A DNA stretch of 64,000 nt from positions 22,116,748-22,180,747 of the forward strand of contig ML664199.1 of assembly GCA_007570785.1 (NCBI GenBank), read 5' to 3'. Under the pieces are notes generated by a model, which worked only from the letters and a program-made list of their open reading frames with translations, made no database searches and was not told where the DNA came from. How positions within the stretch are numbered: the first letter of the stretch is position 1; every line of letters begins with the position of its first letter. This stretch comes from Antilocapra americana. Its lineage: Eukaryota; Chordata; Mammalia; Artiodactyla; Antilocapridae. Shown one piece after another: positions 22,961-34,135 of this stretch. Both the position numbers and the translations under genes were made by a program.

Positions 22961-23105
22961 TACCCTGAGAATAGAGTATAAAAGAGTGTTTTCTTTATAC
23001 TTTCATAGAATCTAACCCTTTGGGGGGAAGATAAACATTAAACCAAGCTTCAGACTAGTAAATGTATAATTTCCCAATATGATCTAAATACTGTAAAAAG
23101 AAAAT
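22961..23105 (-). mobile_element. L2 LINE, antisense (second piece)
   Basis: Continuation of the L2 interrupted at 22745: the GGGGGGAAGATAAACATTAA piece fits the antisense L2 'gggggagacagacattaaa' block. Confidence 0.55.
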
Positions 23106-23109
23106 GCTC

Positions 23110-23690
23110 ATTCCAGATCTTCCCAGTATCTATTACTTTGTAACAAACTGCCTCAAACTTGATCATGTAAAACAACAACCATTCTATTATGCTTACGATT
23201 CCATGGATCAGGGATCTGAGCAGAGCACATTATGGACAGCTAGTTCCTGCCCCACGATGACTCAGACCTCAGCTAAGTTTTCTTGAACAGCTGGAGAAGA
23301 CTGTGACAATGAGAATGGGGCCATACTTTTGTAGCCATGGACCTTCTTTACAGTATATTAACAAAGGATTAAATGTTCAAGATGTTTTTTTTTTAATCCC
23401 TGTATTTATCACCTGCCTGAGATGATACATTATAGGCAATCTTTCCATGTGACTCATATGGGTTTCCTCACAGCATGCAGTATCAGGGCAATCAGATTTG
23501 TTTAGATGGAAACTGGCTTCCCTGACAATGAACGTTCTACCTTGAAAACTACCAATTTTTCAAGGCCTAGGCCCATTTATTGCTGCAGTGTTACTTTTAT
23601 CATGTTCTATTGATCAATCACAGTGACCACTGAGATTCAAAAGGAAGAGTCATAGACTACCTCTTATTAGGTAGAGTGTCAAAAATTACT
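23110..23690 (+). mobile_element. Ancient LTR-like repeat, family not assigned
   Basis: The wording TTTGTAACAAACTGCCTCAA, TGTAAAACAACAACCATTC, TTCCTCACAGCATGCAGTA, TATTGATCAATCACAGTGA and AGATTCAAAAGGAAGAGTC follows, in order, a widespread mammalian repeat that I believe is LTR-class. I cannot name the subfamily reliably, and the orientation is given as I read it. Confidence 0.5.
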
Positions 23691-24620
23691 CTGGATCAAA
23701 AAAGCTAGAAATAATGGAATAACAGTTGCTAAGTGCTGAGAGAAAAAACTTGTAAAATTGTAATTCTATACCCAATTAAACTACAATATTTCTAGCAAAT
23801 ACTGAGAGCATACTGATAGAACTACCAAAGAATATTCATCAGGAAGAAGAAAGTGAACACAAAATTATGGTTTAAGATGAAAAATAATGAAGAGAAATAA
23901 AATAAGAGTAATAAGTAAGCATTGATTGTATCAATATTTATAAAAATTAAGTAGAATGTTATAAAAATAAGATGAAACTAAAATACAAGACATACTGTGC
24001 AAGATAAATAGGCATGAAAAGATCTTTAGAAGGTTAAGATCCTTGTATTTTTTTCAGGATTGTAAAAATACTGATTCATTTTAGTTTGTTAAGTAAAAGA
24101 TGCTCATTAAATATAAAAAAGTAACCACAAGAAGGGTGAAGATATAATGGGTAACTCTTAAACTAATAGAATGGGGAAGATGGAGCAACTTGATCAAGTA
24201 ATATAAAATAGGAACACTTTTTAAAAAAATGGTAAACAGGGTGATAGAAAAATCAAATAAATTAATAATCACAGTAAATGTAACAGATAAAATTCATCAT
24301 TTAAATATAAACAGACTTAACCTAGAGTTTTAAACTCCAGTTATATGCTATTCACTAAAGACACTCCTAAAAACATACAAGAAAGACTAAACTGAAAATA
24401 AAGGGATTAAAAAAATACCAGGAAAATATCATGCAAATGTTATATAGCATTTTAATATGAAACAAAATGTTTTGTAAGAAATATAATTATTAATGAAAAG
24501 AGTCATTACATAAATAATTTCCAAAAAAGTCCTTGAAAAGAAGTAGGCATTTTGAACTTATACAGATATTATGGCTTTAAATTAGATATTATGTATAAAT
24601 GTTATGGTCTTAAATTAGAA
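23691..24620 (+). mobile_element. Old L1 LINE, sense: region before and into ORF2
   Basis: A decayed L1 in the sense direction. Landmarks are AATTCTATACCCAATTAAAC, AATATTCATCAGGAAGAAG, then the ORF2 5' part (AATCACAGTAAATGTAACAG, TTATATGCTATTCACTAAAG, GAGTCATTACATAAATAAT). It is interrupted by an LTR-like fossil and resumes at about 25175. Confidence 0.72.
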
Positions 24621-24774
24621 AAAGTGAAAATGGGCAGAATTACTAGTAGAAATGAACAAGCATAATCATAATGTGATGTCATGTATCTTCCTTAATATTA
24701 ATAATTGCTAAGTCAAATACAAAAATATAACCTAATTGTTTTCTTGCTCTGTAATGAATATTCATAAATTTAGG

Positions 24775-25172
24775 CACAATAATAGTCATTTATTAGCTCA
24801 CCATTTCTGTAGGTAAGAAGTCTTGTATTCTCTACTCAGGGCCTTGAAAGACTGGAATCAAGTGTCAACTAGACTGCATTCTTATCTAGAATTTATGGGC
24901 CTATTCCAAGCTCACTCAGTTGGCAGAATCTAGTCCCTTATGGTGAGAAGACAAGGTCCCTGTTTTCTAGTAGTTTATTAGGAGGGGATTGCTATCAGCA
25001 ACTATAGACCATGTTCAAAACTAGCCCTTTTTGATTTAATAAGTCAACTCATCAGTAACTTAATCAAGAAAGTAAAATCTGATTGCCACAGGTTCTACTC
25101 ACACTCAAGGGGAAGTTGTATAAAATAGAGGCTTGGAGTCTTTGGGTCATCCTAAGATTCTATCTACTACAT
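24775..25172 (+). mobile_element. Ancient LTR-like repeat nested in L1, family not assigned
   Basis: This resembles the same mammalian repeat group as 23110-23690: TTATTAGCTCACCATTTCTG, CTATTCCAAGCTCACTCAG, CACACTCAAGGGGAAGTTG and a TCTATCTACTACA end. It interrupts collinear L1 sequence, which supports its being an insertion. Confidence 0.45.
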
Positions 25173-25174
25173 GA

Positions 25175-26640
25175 AGTAATTATATATAATATTTGAGCAA
25201 GCAGTGAATTTGATTTGATGAACATTATTAGAACACTGTGCCCAATAGCTATAAATTGGCCAAAATTTACCATGCATAAAAAGCACAAACAAAAACCCAG
25301 TAATACTGAAGAATCTAATCACTACAAAAGAATGAAGTTCAGAAATATTTAAAGCCATATTTAAGTAAGCAAGAAATCAATATCAAAAGTATTATAAAAT
25401 ATTTTAAATAACAAACATTTGGAGCTAATTCATGGTTCAAAGAGGAAATCATGCTTAAAGTTAAAAAAAAAATACTTGAAACAATGAAAATTGAAATTTT
25501 TCACAGTACAAATGGTGGGATATAGCCAAAACTGCACTAAAAGAAAACTTATAGTATTTCATGTTCATAATAAGAAAGAATAAATCAGGATTTCCACTTA
25601 AAAAGAAAAGAACAGAATAATACCAGAGAAAAAAGGAATAAAATAATAATGAAAACAAAAAGTAATAAAAGAAGACAAAGGAATTATATGGATCAACAAA
25701 ATTAAATAGAGATTATGTTCACAATTAAAAATTATGTTCTTAATAATAATCTTTGAAAGTATAAATATACTGAGAATGTCAATATACTTGAAAAACTAGA
25801 CAAAATGAACATTTAAGTATAACTTAATCATACTGGCTCAGGAGATTAAAATCTTAATAGACATAATTTTTTAAAAGTGAATCATATAAAGCATCTATTT
25901 ACAAAAAAATCAGTGCTAGGTCTAGATATTTATAGATTATGTCTATTCCTTGAAAATAAATAGTGCCAAATGTACACATGTTCTTCCAGAAAATAGATAA
26001 AAACCCCCTGCTCCGCAACTCACTTGATGACCATAAGAAAAATGGTAATATGAGTAAAGAAAATAGAGGACATAAAAATCTATAAATTGATGCAAACATT
26101 ATAAATATTAACAATTTAAAGTCAGAAAAGTGAAAAAATATCTATCATTATAAATTGTATAAGCAAGAATGGGTAACTTGATTGTTAACCATTATTAACA
26201 AAATAATGTTATTTTATTACTTAGAAAGTCTATATACCAGAAATACAGTTTTGATATACCTGAAATAACTGGGAAATACAAGTTTCAAAAGATGCAATCA
26301 ACCTTAATAAAAGCCACATAAAATCCTCAAAAAGAGTATTTCTTAATTGTACTGAAAATAAGAGGATTGAAATAAATGAGAATATGTAATGTAATATGTT
26401 CAAGGATGGGTAGAATCAATAACACAAAAAATGCCAATTCTTTATAAATTAATCCAAAAAATAAAACAATTCCAATTTCACTCCTATAGGGTTATTTTTT
26501 GAAACATGACAAGTTAACCCTAAAGTTTATATGCAAGAACAAAATACAATAACTAGCTATGACAATTTTTAAGAAAAAAAGATCAAGTATCAAAATATCA
26601 AGGCTTATTTTCACAGTTACAGGAGTAGTAGGAGTAACCC
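25175..26640 (+). mobile_element. Old L1 LINE, sense: ORF2 middle part
   Basis: ORF2 continues in the sense direction with AGAAATCAATATCAAAAGTA, TTCAAAGAGGAAATCATGC, GTGGGATATAGCCAAAACTG, GATCAACAAAATTAAATAGA, GATGCAATCAACCTTAATAA and TTTATATGCAAGAACAAAAT. Many stops and internal losses make it nonfunctional. Confidence 0.78.
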
Positions 26641-26689
26641 AATTGTAGAGTTTCAAGTGCTTTTTCTGTGTCATCTAATTCCCTGAATC

Positions 26690-26875
26690 TTATAATTGTT
26701 TGCTAACTTGATTGGCATAACAACTATTTGGTAGTTAACATTACTGGTTTCATTTTACAGATGAGGAAACTGACGCACAGAAATACATGTACAAGGTCAT
26801 ACACTAGGATATGGTAGAGATGAGCTTCAAACACAGATGTTTAACCTCTGAACATACCATGCTATCCTCAGTATA
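26690..26875 (-). mobile_element. MIR SINE, antisense, inside the L1
   Basis: Antisense MIR: TTTCATTTTACAGATGAGG, AAACTGACGCACAGAAATAC, ACAAGGTCATACACTAGGAT and a CAAACACAGATGTTTAACC end. It sits between collinear ORF2 pieces. Confidence 0.82.
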
Positions 26876-26879
26876 ACTG

Positions 26880-27242
26880 ACAGTATAATTTGCAGCATAG
26901 ATAAATAAAAACACAAAGAGAACCAAAAAAAAAAGACATCAGAAATGGAACAAAACTGCTATGAAAAGTTTGACATTTAACAGGCGTCATTACAAAGTAG
27001 TGAGGAGAAAATGAGTTATTCAACAGGTGATAGGGAAAAACTATATATCTGCATGAAAACGAATAAAGTTAGATTCCCAGCTAAATGTAATACATGAACA
27101 TATACAGCCATTATATGCAAAGCTTTAATGTATAAGTTTAAAATATAGAAAAACTTATACCATTAAGTCCTGTGGCCGCAATGTAAGGAAAATTTCTTAA
27201 ACAAGACACAGTAAACATAAATTATAAAGGAAAATGAGCGAT
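26880..27242 (+). mobile_element. Old L1 LINE, sense: ORF2 later part
   Basis: ORF2 resumes: TTATTCAACAGGTGATAGGG, ATATCTGCATGAAAACGAAT and a degraded 'asn-rich' stretch with AAGGAAAATTTCTTAAAC, in the expected order. Confidence 0.6.
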
Positions 27243-27529
27243 ACATTTGAATGCTGCTAAGTCGCTTCAGTCATGTCCGACTCTGTGCGACCCCATAGAC
27301 GGCAGCCCACCAGGCTCCCCCGTCCCTGGGATTCTCCAGGCAAGAACACTGGAGTGGGTTGCCATTTCCTTCTCCAATGCATGAAAGTGAAAAGTGAAAG
27401 TGAAGTCGCTCAGTCGTGTCCAACTCTCAGCAACCCTATGGACTACAGCCTACCAGGCTGCTCCGTCCATGGGATTTTCCAGGCAAGAGTGCTGGAGTGG
27501 GGTGCTATTGCCTTTGCCGACATTTGAAT
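27243..27529 (-). mobile_element. Bov-A2 SINE, antisense, with target-site duplication
   Basis: Reverse complement of a Bov-A2 dimer: a GCTGCTAAGTCGCTTCAGTC start, the monomer linker CAATGCATGAAAGTG, and the second monomer ending GTGCTATTGCCTTTGCCG. The 10-base duplication ACATTTGAAT lies at 27243-27252 and 27520-27529. It splits the old L1. The 84-codon plus frame across it is a SINE translation. Confidence 0.95.
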
Positions 27530-28300
27530 AATAAATTAAAATTAAATATATCTGTATAGCACAATATGACATAAATAAATAAAAAGATAAATCACAGACC
27601 CAATAAAGGCATTTATATCAAGCAGCCAAAAAATTTTGGTAGGGCAAAACTCAAAAAATCTTTTTGAATCATGTTTTTAAAAAGCAAAGATAAATCACCT
27701 AAAAAAAAAAAAAATGGGCAAAGGATACGAACTGGGAATTGACAGAAGAGCAAATCTAAAACTCCAATAAAGCTGAAAACTGGATGTTCTACTGTACTAC
27801 CATGCATGGCGAAACAATAATGAAACAATGTTTATCAATCAGAAATAAAGAGATGAAAAGAAAATCCAGTAACAATAAGTATCAGTGAGAATGCAAACCA
27901 ACAGCTTTCATATACCACAATGGGCGTATAACTAGCAGACCTCTCCAGGACGGTATTATGAGGTAAGTGGGACAATGTGCAGAGCAGTGTATGATAAGCC
28001 TTAGCTTATCAAAGTGTATTAAAATGGAAACATGTCAAATACACATGCTGAGTAAAAATTCCAAGTAGAATAATACATGTAGTATAATATTTACATAGGT
28101 ACAACTCTATCATGCTTACGAAATCACATCTATGTATAAACTTATAAAAATAAGGTGGAGAGATTAAATACAAAATCAAGATCATTAATAACCTCTGGGA
28201 AAGGGAGAATGAGATGGAAAAAAAGATGTCTATCAAGGGGGTTTCAACTATATTTTAAATATTTTTCTAAAATAAAGATATGAAACAAATATGAAAAAAT
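27530..28300 (+). mobile_element. Old L1 LINE, sense: ORF2 end and 3' UTR
   Basis: After the SINE the L1 reads ATGGGCAAAGGATACGAACT (the ORF2 'KWAKD' region), GTATCAGTGAGAATGCAAAC, then an L1M 3' UTR-like block near 28040-28280 (GAATAATACATGTAGTATAA, CCTCTGGGAAAGGGAGAATG, TATTTTTCTAAAATAAAG). Confidence 0.72.
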
Positions 28301-28376
28301 GTTAAGAACTGGTAAAGCTGTTTGTTGAGCACGAGAATGATTACATTATACAGTAAACTTTTCCATTTGCTTCAAT

Positions 28377-28425
28377 TATTTCATAGTATATAAAAATATA
28401 TACTATTTCATAGTATATAAAAATA
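28377..28425. repeat. 22-base direct repeat with palindromic core
   Basis: A 22-base AT-only-like unit starting TATTTCATAGTATATAAAAA occurs at 28377-28398 and 28404-28425. The junction TAGTATATAAAAATATATAC is itself nearly palindromic. Confidence 0.85.
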
Positions 28426-28794
28426 ATTGTTTCAAATAATATACATAAAGTTGGGTTAATTGAAGGGAAACAGTTATATGCAAGGTATATTTAAGTGGGA
28501 AAAAAAGATGCAAGCATAGTAGGAAAATGGAGAATTTTGCCTAAACACAGTTCCCACCCCACTACAGTGGGCTCATAAATTTGTTTGGAAACTATCTAGA
28601 TAATTTTAAAATGTCACTATAAGTGTTCTGTTTTGGATTATTCCAAATTAGTGAATTATTGCAATAAAAATGGGACGTAATTATTTTTTAAATGTGAACT
28701 AGAATCTTATATTAGGTTGAAATCATTTTTTAAGGATAAATGGTTTGGGAGATTTTTCTCTTTCTTGCCTATGGTTGGATATAGCTAACTCTCA
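28426..28794. other. Unassigned AT-rich stretch
   Basis: No repeat family or gene recognised. Confidence 0.5.
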
Positions 28795-29090
28795 AAGGTC
28801 TTCTTTCATTCAACAAATGTATTTTGAGAACTTACTTTATGCCAGGGCCAAAACAAACAAGCTCTTTCCTTTCTTGGGGGGTTTTCTAGTAACAAGTCAG
28901 TGATCTGATGTGTGTATATGCACCAGTTGGTGATGAGAGCTATGAAAAAATTAAGTGACACCAAGTACATGGTGATACGGATAATATAGGTGTGTGGTCA
29001 AGACAGACCTCCCCTTAGGAGATGACATCAGATGATGAGAAGCAATATATGCAAAAAATCTGGCCAGAAAAGCCTTTGGACACACTGCCC
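28795..29090 (-). mobile_element. L2 LINE, antisense
   Basis: TTCATTCAACAAATGTATTT, ACTTTATGCCAGGGCC, GTAACAAGTCAGTGATCTGA and GACAGACCTCCCCTTAGGAG follow the antisense L2 3' region from its terminus inwards. Confidence 0.7.
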
Positions 29091-29894
29091 CTTCCAGAAC
29101 TGAGATATGTACTTACACTCATAAAATAATGATAATGATTTTGTGTTTTTCCTTACATTTTCTAAACTTTACACATGCAATTATTTTTAATTTTCCTTTT
29201 GCAATTCTTTGCTAATCAGGAAAAAATATATATTTTAAAAATAAAGAAGAAAACCAGTTAGCTCCTATGTTCCCTGAACCCCAGCAGAAAAGCTCTGCTG
29301 GGAGTTTATAACACCTTTTGTGTTGAAAACAATCCAGTCCCCATCACACTTGCAGATAACTACAAACTCATGAGAATCCAGCTCATTGGTGCAAGCAAAA
29401 GAGGAGCAGAAAGGACAGGGGCAATTCAGCAGTTAACTGCACAAGCTTTACCCAGTGATCCTAATTTCCATGATTTTAATAATAATGAGTGAAACCCAAA
29501 GTGTTAAGTTGCACTTTCTACCTCAGCAAAAGAGTGCTAATTGTGCAGAGAATAATTTTATGGGTGAAGTGTGCCCTGTATTGTAAAAGATTAGAATAAA
29601 GTGCTCTAATACACAATGTCTTAGCAGGTGCAGGCACTTACCTGAGCAATTAAAATCTTCTTAATATACAAATCACAGCCAATGAGACTGCTGGCAGGAC
29701 TGAACAGATCTTTCAGGACACAATGTGTTTGTTTTAAACAGGTTTTTTTCCCCCAACCTGGCTTTATTTATTTATTTTTACTAGCAGCCATTTGTAGATC
29801 TTTTATTTGAAAAAGAAAATTGACCAAACATAGACAATGTGCTCCAAATATACCCAAGCACATTCATTCTCTTACAAATCCATTCAGACCACAC
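29091..29894. other. Single-copy stretch, candidate conserved noncoding block
   Basis: No repeat recognised between about 29240 and 29890. The 29380-29740 part has complex AT-rich sequence with many homeodomain-like TAAT/ATTA cores and a CAGCCAATGAG motif. I infer, without any alignment, that it could be conserved. Confidence 0.35.
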
Positions 29895-29950
29895 AAAAAA
29901 GCTATTAAATACTTACTGTGTATGAGGTACTGTGCTGGGTGCCGAACAGG
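29895..29950 (-). mobile_element. L2 LINE 3' end fragment, antisense
   Basis: TATTAAATACTTACTGTGTA followed by TGAGGTACTGTGCTGGGTGC is the antisense L2 terminus. Confidence 0.6.
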
Positions 29951-30269
29951 CTATTTTGGGACCAATTATCATCATCTTCCCTACAATAGAGGGAAGCACT
30001 TCTAGATACTGGCTACAAGTGATCAGGCTTGTGGGAACTGGTCATTTTTAGTACTTGGCAGGTTATTGGCATTCTATCCAACTGGTTCAATTGGTGGTCT
30101 TAGGATCATGTGCCCAACATGTGGGACTACTGTAACAGAGAGGCAACCCTCTGGAATTAATAGTGCAAGAGAGGTTAACTAAGGAGCAATTAATACAGGC
30201 ACTGGATCGTCTTCTCTCTCATCTCTTCAGCATATTCCAAGCTGGCTTTTGCCTCTCTCATTCATACAG
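29951..30269. other. Unassigned noncoding stretch
   Basis: Nothing recognised. Confidence 0.5.
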
Positions 30270-30940
30270 ACTACTCTTAAAAGGTCACCCATGACTTCCA
30301 TGTTACCAAATCCAGTGGTCAACTATTGGCAGAATTTGAAAGGAAATCATATGTTCTGCCTCAATATCCATTATTCCTTGACATTCAAAATACCATGTAT
30401 CTTACTGTTTGTTTCTTCCAAGTCAATGTGACTGACTGGTTTCCTTCCTGACCTCTACCAAGTGCCCCAGGGGTTAGTCCCGGTTCCTCTTTTCATTCCT
30501 AGAGCTTTAAATTTGAATTATATGCTGCTGATTCCCCAATTTATATCTTCAGTTCAGACTTGTCTCCCAAAGTCCAGACTCATATACCCAAGAGTTTATT
30601 GACATCTCCATCTGGATGTCAAAGAGCTGTCTCAAGTATAAAATATCCCAAGCTGATCTTACTCAACAAAACTTGCACCATCCACAGTCTCTCCCATCTC
30701 AATTTACTGCAGTTTCATCATTTCAGTGGCTCAGGGAGAAAACTTGGGAGTCATCCTTGACCTTCCCTTTCTCTTATGCCTCACACTCAATCCATCAGAA
30801 AATCCTGTTGGCTCTACTTCCAAAATGTATGCAGACCAGATTCCTTATGACCACCCCCACTGCCACATCAGTGTGTAAACCCCTATCAGCTCGCAACTGG
30901 ACAGCTGCCATGGCCTCTGGCAATAATCCTGGAAATCAAG
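30270..30940 (+). mobile_element. L2 LINE, sense, long 3' region
   Basis: A long, well-ordered sense L2: CTGGTTTCCTTCCTGACCTC, GTGCCCCAGGGGTTAGTCC, TATATGCTGCTGATTCCCC, GACATCTCCATCTGGATGTC, CTTGGGAGTCATCCTTGAC and AAATCCTGTTGGCTCTACTT. The 133-codon plus frame (30616-31017) is a remnant within and beyond this LINE, not a host gene. Confidence 0.85.
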
Positions 30941-32339
30941 GGAGTATGATGAGTATCTCATCTCTGGTTGATTTTGATGGTGTAGAAATCAGTTCAGGCT
31001 CCCCCAAAAGGTTTTAGAAAACATGTTAACCACAGTTGAGTTTTGATAGGCAGAAAAAATAAAAATGAATAGTTTAGCCTCTTAAAACACAAGAAGATTT
31101 ACAGGAAGTGTTTAAAACTCGCTTAAGTGACACTTCATCAATGCCGCAATAAGTCATTCTTTATATCACAGACATGCTGTTGGGACTCATTTGTTAATTT
31201 TTAAAAGAGAGAGCGAAAAATAAGTGGAAGGTTATCCAGATTTCATGAATCAGCCTGTCTGCATGTCTGGGGAAAAATCTGTTTGGTTTAAAAATATTAT
31301 TGGCAAGGGAAGGATGACCACAAATATGTTCTTTCTCCTGGAGCAATTCTGGCTTTTTCACATGGACATGATGACCACCACTATGGGTGGGCACCAAAAC
31401 TTCTGTTGTGAATATCAGGGCTTCTTGTTGTATTAAGGCACTGTCTGAGCCTGGGCAGTAGATTGTGGGTGGCTTCTGTGCTCTCCAGACCATTTCTATG
31501 GGTGGTGAGAATACCATGATCATCATGACATCCAAGGGTCAACACATGTGTTCATCAAAATGCTTTCCACATTTGCAAATGGGTGTTTATCCAATTAGGA
31601 TAGACAATACCTATCCTTCAAGGCAAGACCCAGAGCTTGGCCATTTAATAAGTAAATCCAGCCATTTTGATGCAAACTACACATTTAAAAGCTGATGTAG
31701 GTGAACAAGCTTAGGACTGGGTTTCAGCAGTCCAGAGCTCAAGGTCAACCATGGTCACCAATTCACTGACTAACCCCGGCAAAGCCTTTTTTTTTTTTCT
31801 TTAACCATTCTGTGCATTTATTTTTATATCTACAAGAGGGAATAATGAGACCTCAGCACACGTTGCTTTCTTGTTAGGCAGTCCTGCTGAAATAACATGA
31901 AAAAGCTTTGAAAACCCAAAGAACGATACCAATCTAAATAACTGTCATTATTTCTTTTAAATGCATGGCTTTGTTTTCATTTTCAGTCAGATTTCTGGTA
32001 ATTTTTTTTTATGGGCCAGTTTTATATCCATAATCTTACTGAAGCTTTTTTAGAGTGAAAAAAACATGCATCCTTATAAACACAGGAACCACTCCAGAGT
32101 TAGAGGTAAGTTTCATTTTATATATTTCACAAGAAAGCAGAGAGGAAATTGACATTTTCCCCACTTTATCAAAAGTACGCGATGAGCCTTGTTATCACAT
32201 ACAAAGTAATTAAAACCAAGAAGAATAGATATGACAAAAAAAATATCCATCACATAGCAAGTTAGATGATTTTGGTGAAGTGTAATACTGTGCATCAACT
32301 TCTGTAGGAAAAGTCTCATCAATTATAAATCAACCCCAC
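30941..32339. other. Single-copy noncoding stretch
   Basis: No repeat family recognised. Open frames at 31224-31436 (plus) and 31194-31535 (minus) overlap on opposite strands and have no recognisable domains. Confidence 0.5.
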
Positions 32340-32869
32340 AGTGAAGAGATTAAAATGCAATTGCTTCTCCTTAGGTTGTGAGAGGAGAAGCTGGTGTGGA
32401 GATTTTTCCTGCTTTATCAGATGGAAGTGTAGCTGGAGGTGGGCAGGGCATTCGTGCCACTCCCCATACATGTGGACCGCCTCTATGTTCTCCGGCAGCC
32501 ATGGTGGATATTCTCAAGGACCTACTTCTCTCTACTGTTCTGACTGACGGTTCTCTCTGGTCTGGGGGAACTTGGTCAGACCCTATACAGAGCAGCCCCA
32601 AATCCAATCAAAGGGAAATGGGAGTCAGAGGGTGAATGCTCCAAAGTTCCCCATAACTAGGTGATAATTCTAGACGCACCGACTTTCAGAGGAGCCTCAG
32701 AAAGATGAAGCCCCAATTCCCTGCAGTGGCAACCTGCTCATTACTACATTTTTTAAATGACTCCCTTAACTATAATCGTATTTTTGCTTCCTGTTATTAA
32801 CCCCTAAATAAACTATCTGCACCCAAGTCTTCTGTCTCAGGGTTTGTTTTTGGGGAAATCCTCACTGAT
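32340..32869. other. Unassigned stretch, possibly an LTR-class fossil
   Basis: It is GC-richer than its surroundings. Near 32807-32855 the order AATAAACTATCTGCACCCAA then TCTGTCTCAGGGTTTG resembles the poly-A-signal end of some mammalian LTR repeats. I cannot assign a family. Two overlapping short frames (32378-32635 plus, 32371-32607 minus) are not recognisable. Confidence 0.3.
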
Positions 32870-33112
32870 GCAATTTGCTTTGGAATCAGATACATTGTAA
32901 TCCTTGTTTAGTCACCTGGTAGTTGTCTGGCCTTAAGCAAGTTACTTAATAATTCTAAACTTTTTCTTATCAGCAAAATGCAGGTGATAGTAACCATGCC
33001 AACTTCATACAACGGTTGTAAAGATTAAATAAGATCCAAAACAAATTGTACACAACCTGACATTTGATAAGGGCTCAATGAATACTAGTCATTGTGATTA
33101 TGGCTGTTAAGA
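32870..33112 (+). mobile_element. MIR SINE
   Basis: Sense MIR: TGGCCTTAAGCAAGTTACTT, TTATCAGCAAAATGCAGGTG, ACAACGGTTGTAAAGATTAA and AAGGGCTCAATGAATACTAG. Confidence 0.83.
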
Positions 33113-33124
33113 AGACCCTGCAAA

Positions 33125-33302
33125 CAATAATGAGACACCATTTACTCCTATCAGAAGAAAATTACAAATACTGACAATACTAAGTGTTGGTAAGGTTATG
33201 GGAAAATGGGGATTAACATCCTCTGTTGCTAGGAGGAGAAGCTGATATAATTATTTGAACAAGCAATTTGAAAATAAAAAGTTAGATTGAAAATATGTAT
33301 AT
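33125..33302 (+). mobile_element. L1M LINE, sense: ORF2 end (first piece)
   Basis: AATGAGACACCATTTACTCC, CTAAGTGTTGGTAAGGTTAT and ATTTGAACAAGCAATTTG follow the L1 ORF2 C-terminal DNA. A BovB fragment interrupts it. Confidence 0.75.
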
Positions 33303-33400
33303 ATTAGTTGAGTCCAGTCTCTCAATAGTATACAACTCTGCAACCCCATGGACTGCAGTATGCCAGCCTTCCCTGTTCATTACCAACTTCCAGATGCTAT
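33303..33400 (-). mobile_element. BovB 3' end fragment, antisense
   Basis: About 100 bases of an antisense BovB-type tail (CCATGGACTGCAGTATGCC, CCCTGTTCATTACCAACTTC). It has an irregular left end and no clear duplication. It could alternatively be part of a Bov SINE. Confidence 0.7.
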
Positions 33401-33780
33401 GATCCAGTTAATTCCTATTCCAGGAACATGGCTTAGAGAATTCCCATGCTGTACTATAGAAAATACCTGTAAAAATACTCATGACAGTACTGTCCATTAC
33501 TACACAAAAATAGAAATAATCTAAATTCTTTTAGTAGGGGAAAGGATAAATGAATAGTGGTATAATTATACAATGGAGTACTACGCAGCAGATAAAATGA
33601 ACAGATTATTTCTATATTTATCAAAACATGTCAACATGATAATGCAGAGTGAAATAAATAGGTTATAGAACATTATAGTTATATGAAGCTTTTTATGTAT
33701 GTGAACTTTTCAAACTTCACATTTCAATTCTACAGGTTATTTATGCATCCCTAATTCATAAGTAAAAATAAAAAACATGC
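33401..33780 (+). mobile_element. L1M LINE, sense: ORF2 end and 3' UTR (second piece)
   Basis: L1 resumes with ATGATCCAGTTAATTCCTAT, ACAATGGAGTACTACGCAGC and AATGCAGAGTGAAATAAATA, then a degraded 3' UTR ending in A-rich sequence near 33775. Confidence 0.75.
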
Positions 33781-33829
33781 ACTCATCCATTAAAATGCTG
33801 ATCACTGAGGACATTTGTTAGGAGATTTC

Positions 33830-34135
33830 TGGCTTAAACAGCAGGAATTTTATTTTCTCACAATTCTGGAGGCTAGAAGTCTGAGGTCAAGGTATTAGCA
33901 GGGTCTGTCTCTTCTGAGACTCACACTATCTCCTCCCTATATCTCCCCATGGTCTCCAGTCTATACTTATGTCCTAATTTATACCTATGTCCTTATGTCC
34001 TCTACTTATATTACTTTATTTTATCTTAATTACCTCTCTAAAGAGCCTGTCTTCAAATACAGTCACATTCTAAGGTACTAGGGGTTAGAACTTCAATATC
34101 TGAACACAGGTGACAACACAACTCAACCCAAAGCA
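33830..34135 (-). mobile_element. MLT1-type MaLR LTR, antisense
   Basis: Reverse complement of an MLT1 (ERVL-MaLR) solo LTR: TTTCTCACAATTCTGGAGGC, AGAAGTCTGAGGTCAAGGTA, AATTACCTCTCTAAAGAGCC, CAAATACAGTCACATTCTAA and the GGGTTAGAACTTCAATAT end. No internal viral genes are present. Confidence 0.85.

Noticed and set aside
30616..31017. 133-codon plus-strand open frame
   Set aside because: Mostly inside a sense L2 LINE fragment.
33830..34135. Endogenous retrovirus with coding capacity
   Set aside because: Only a solo LTR of the MaLR class is present; no internal region is seen here or near 48326-48636.
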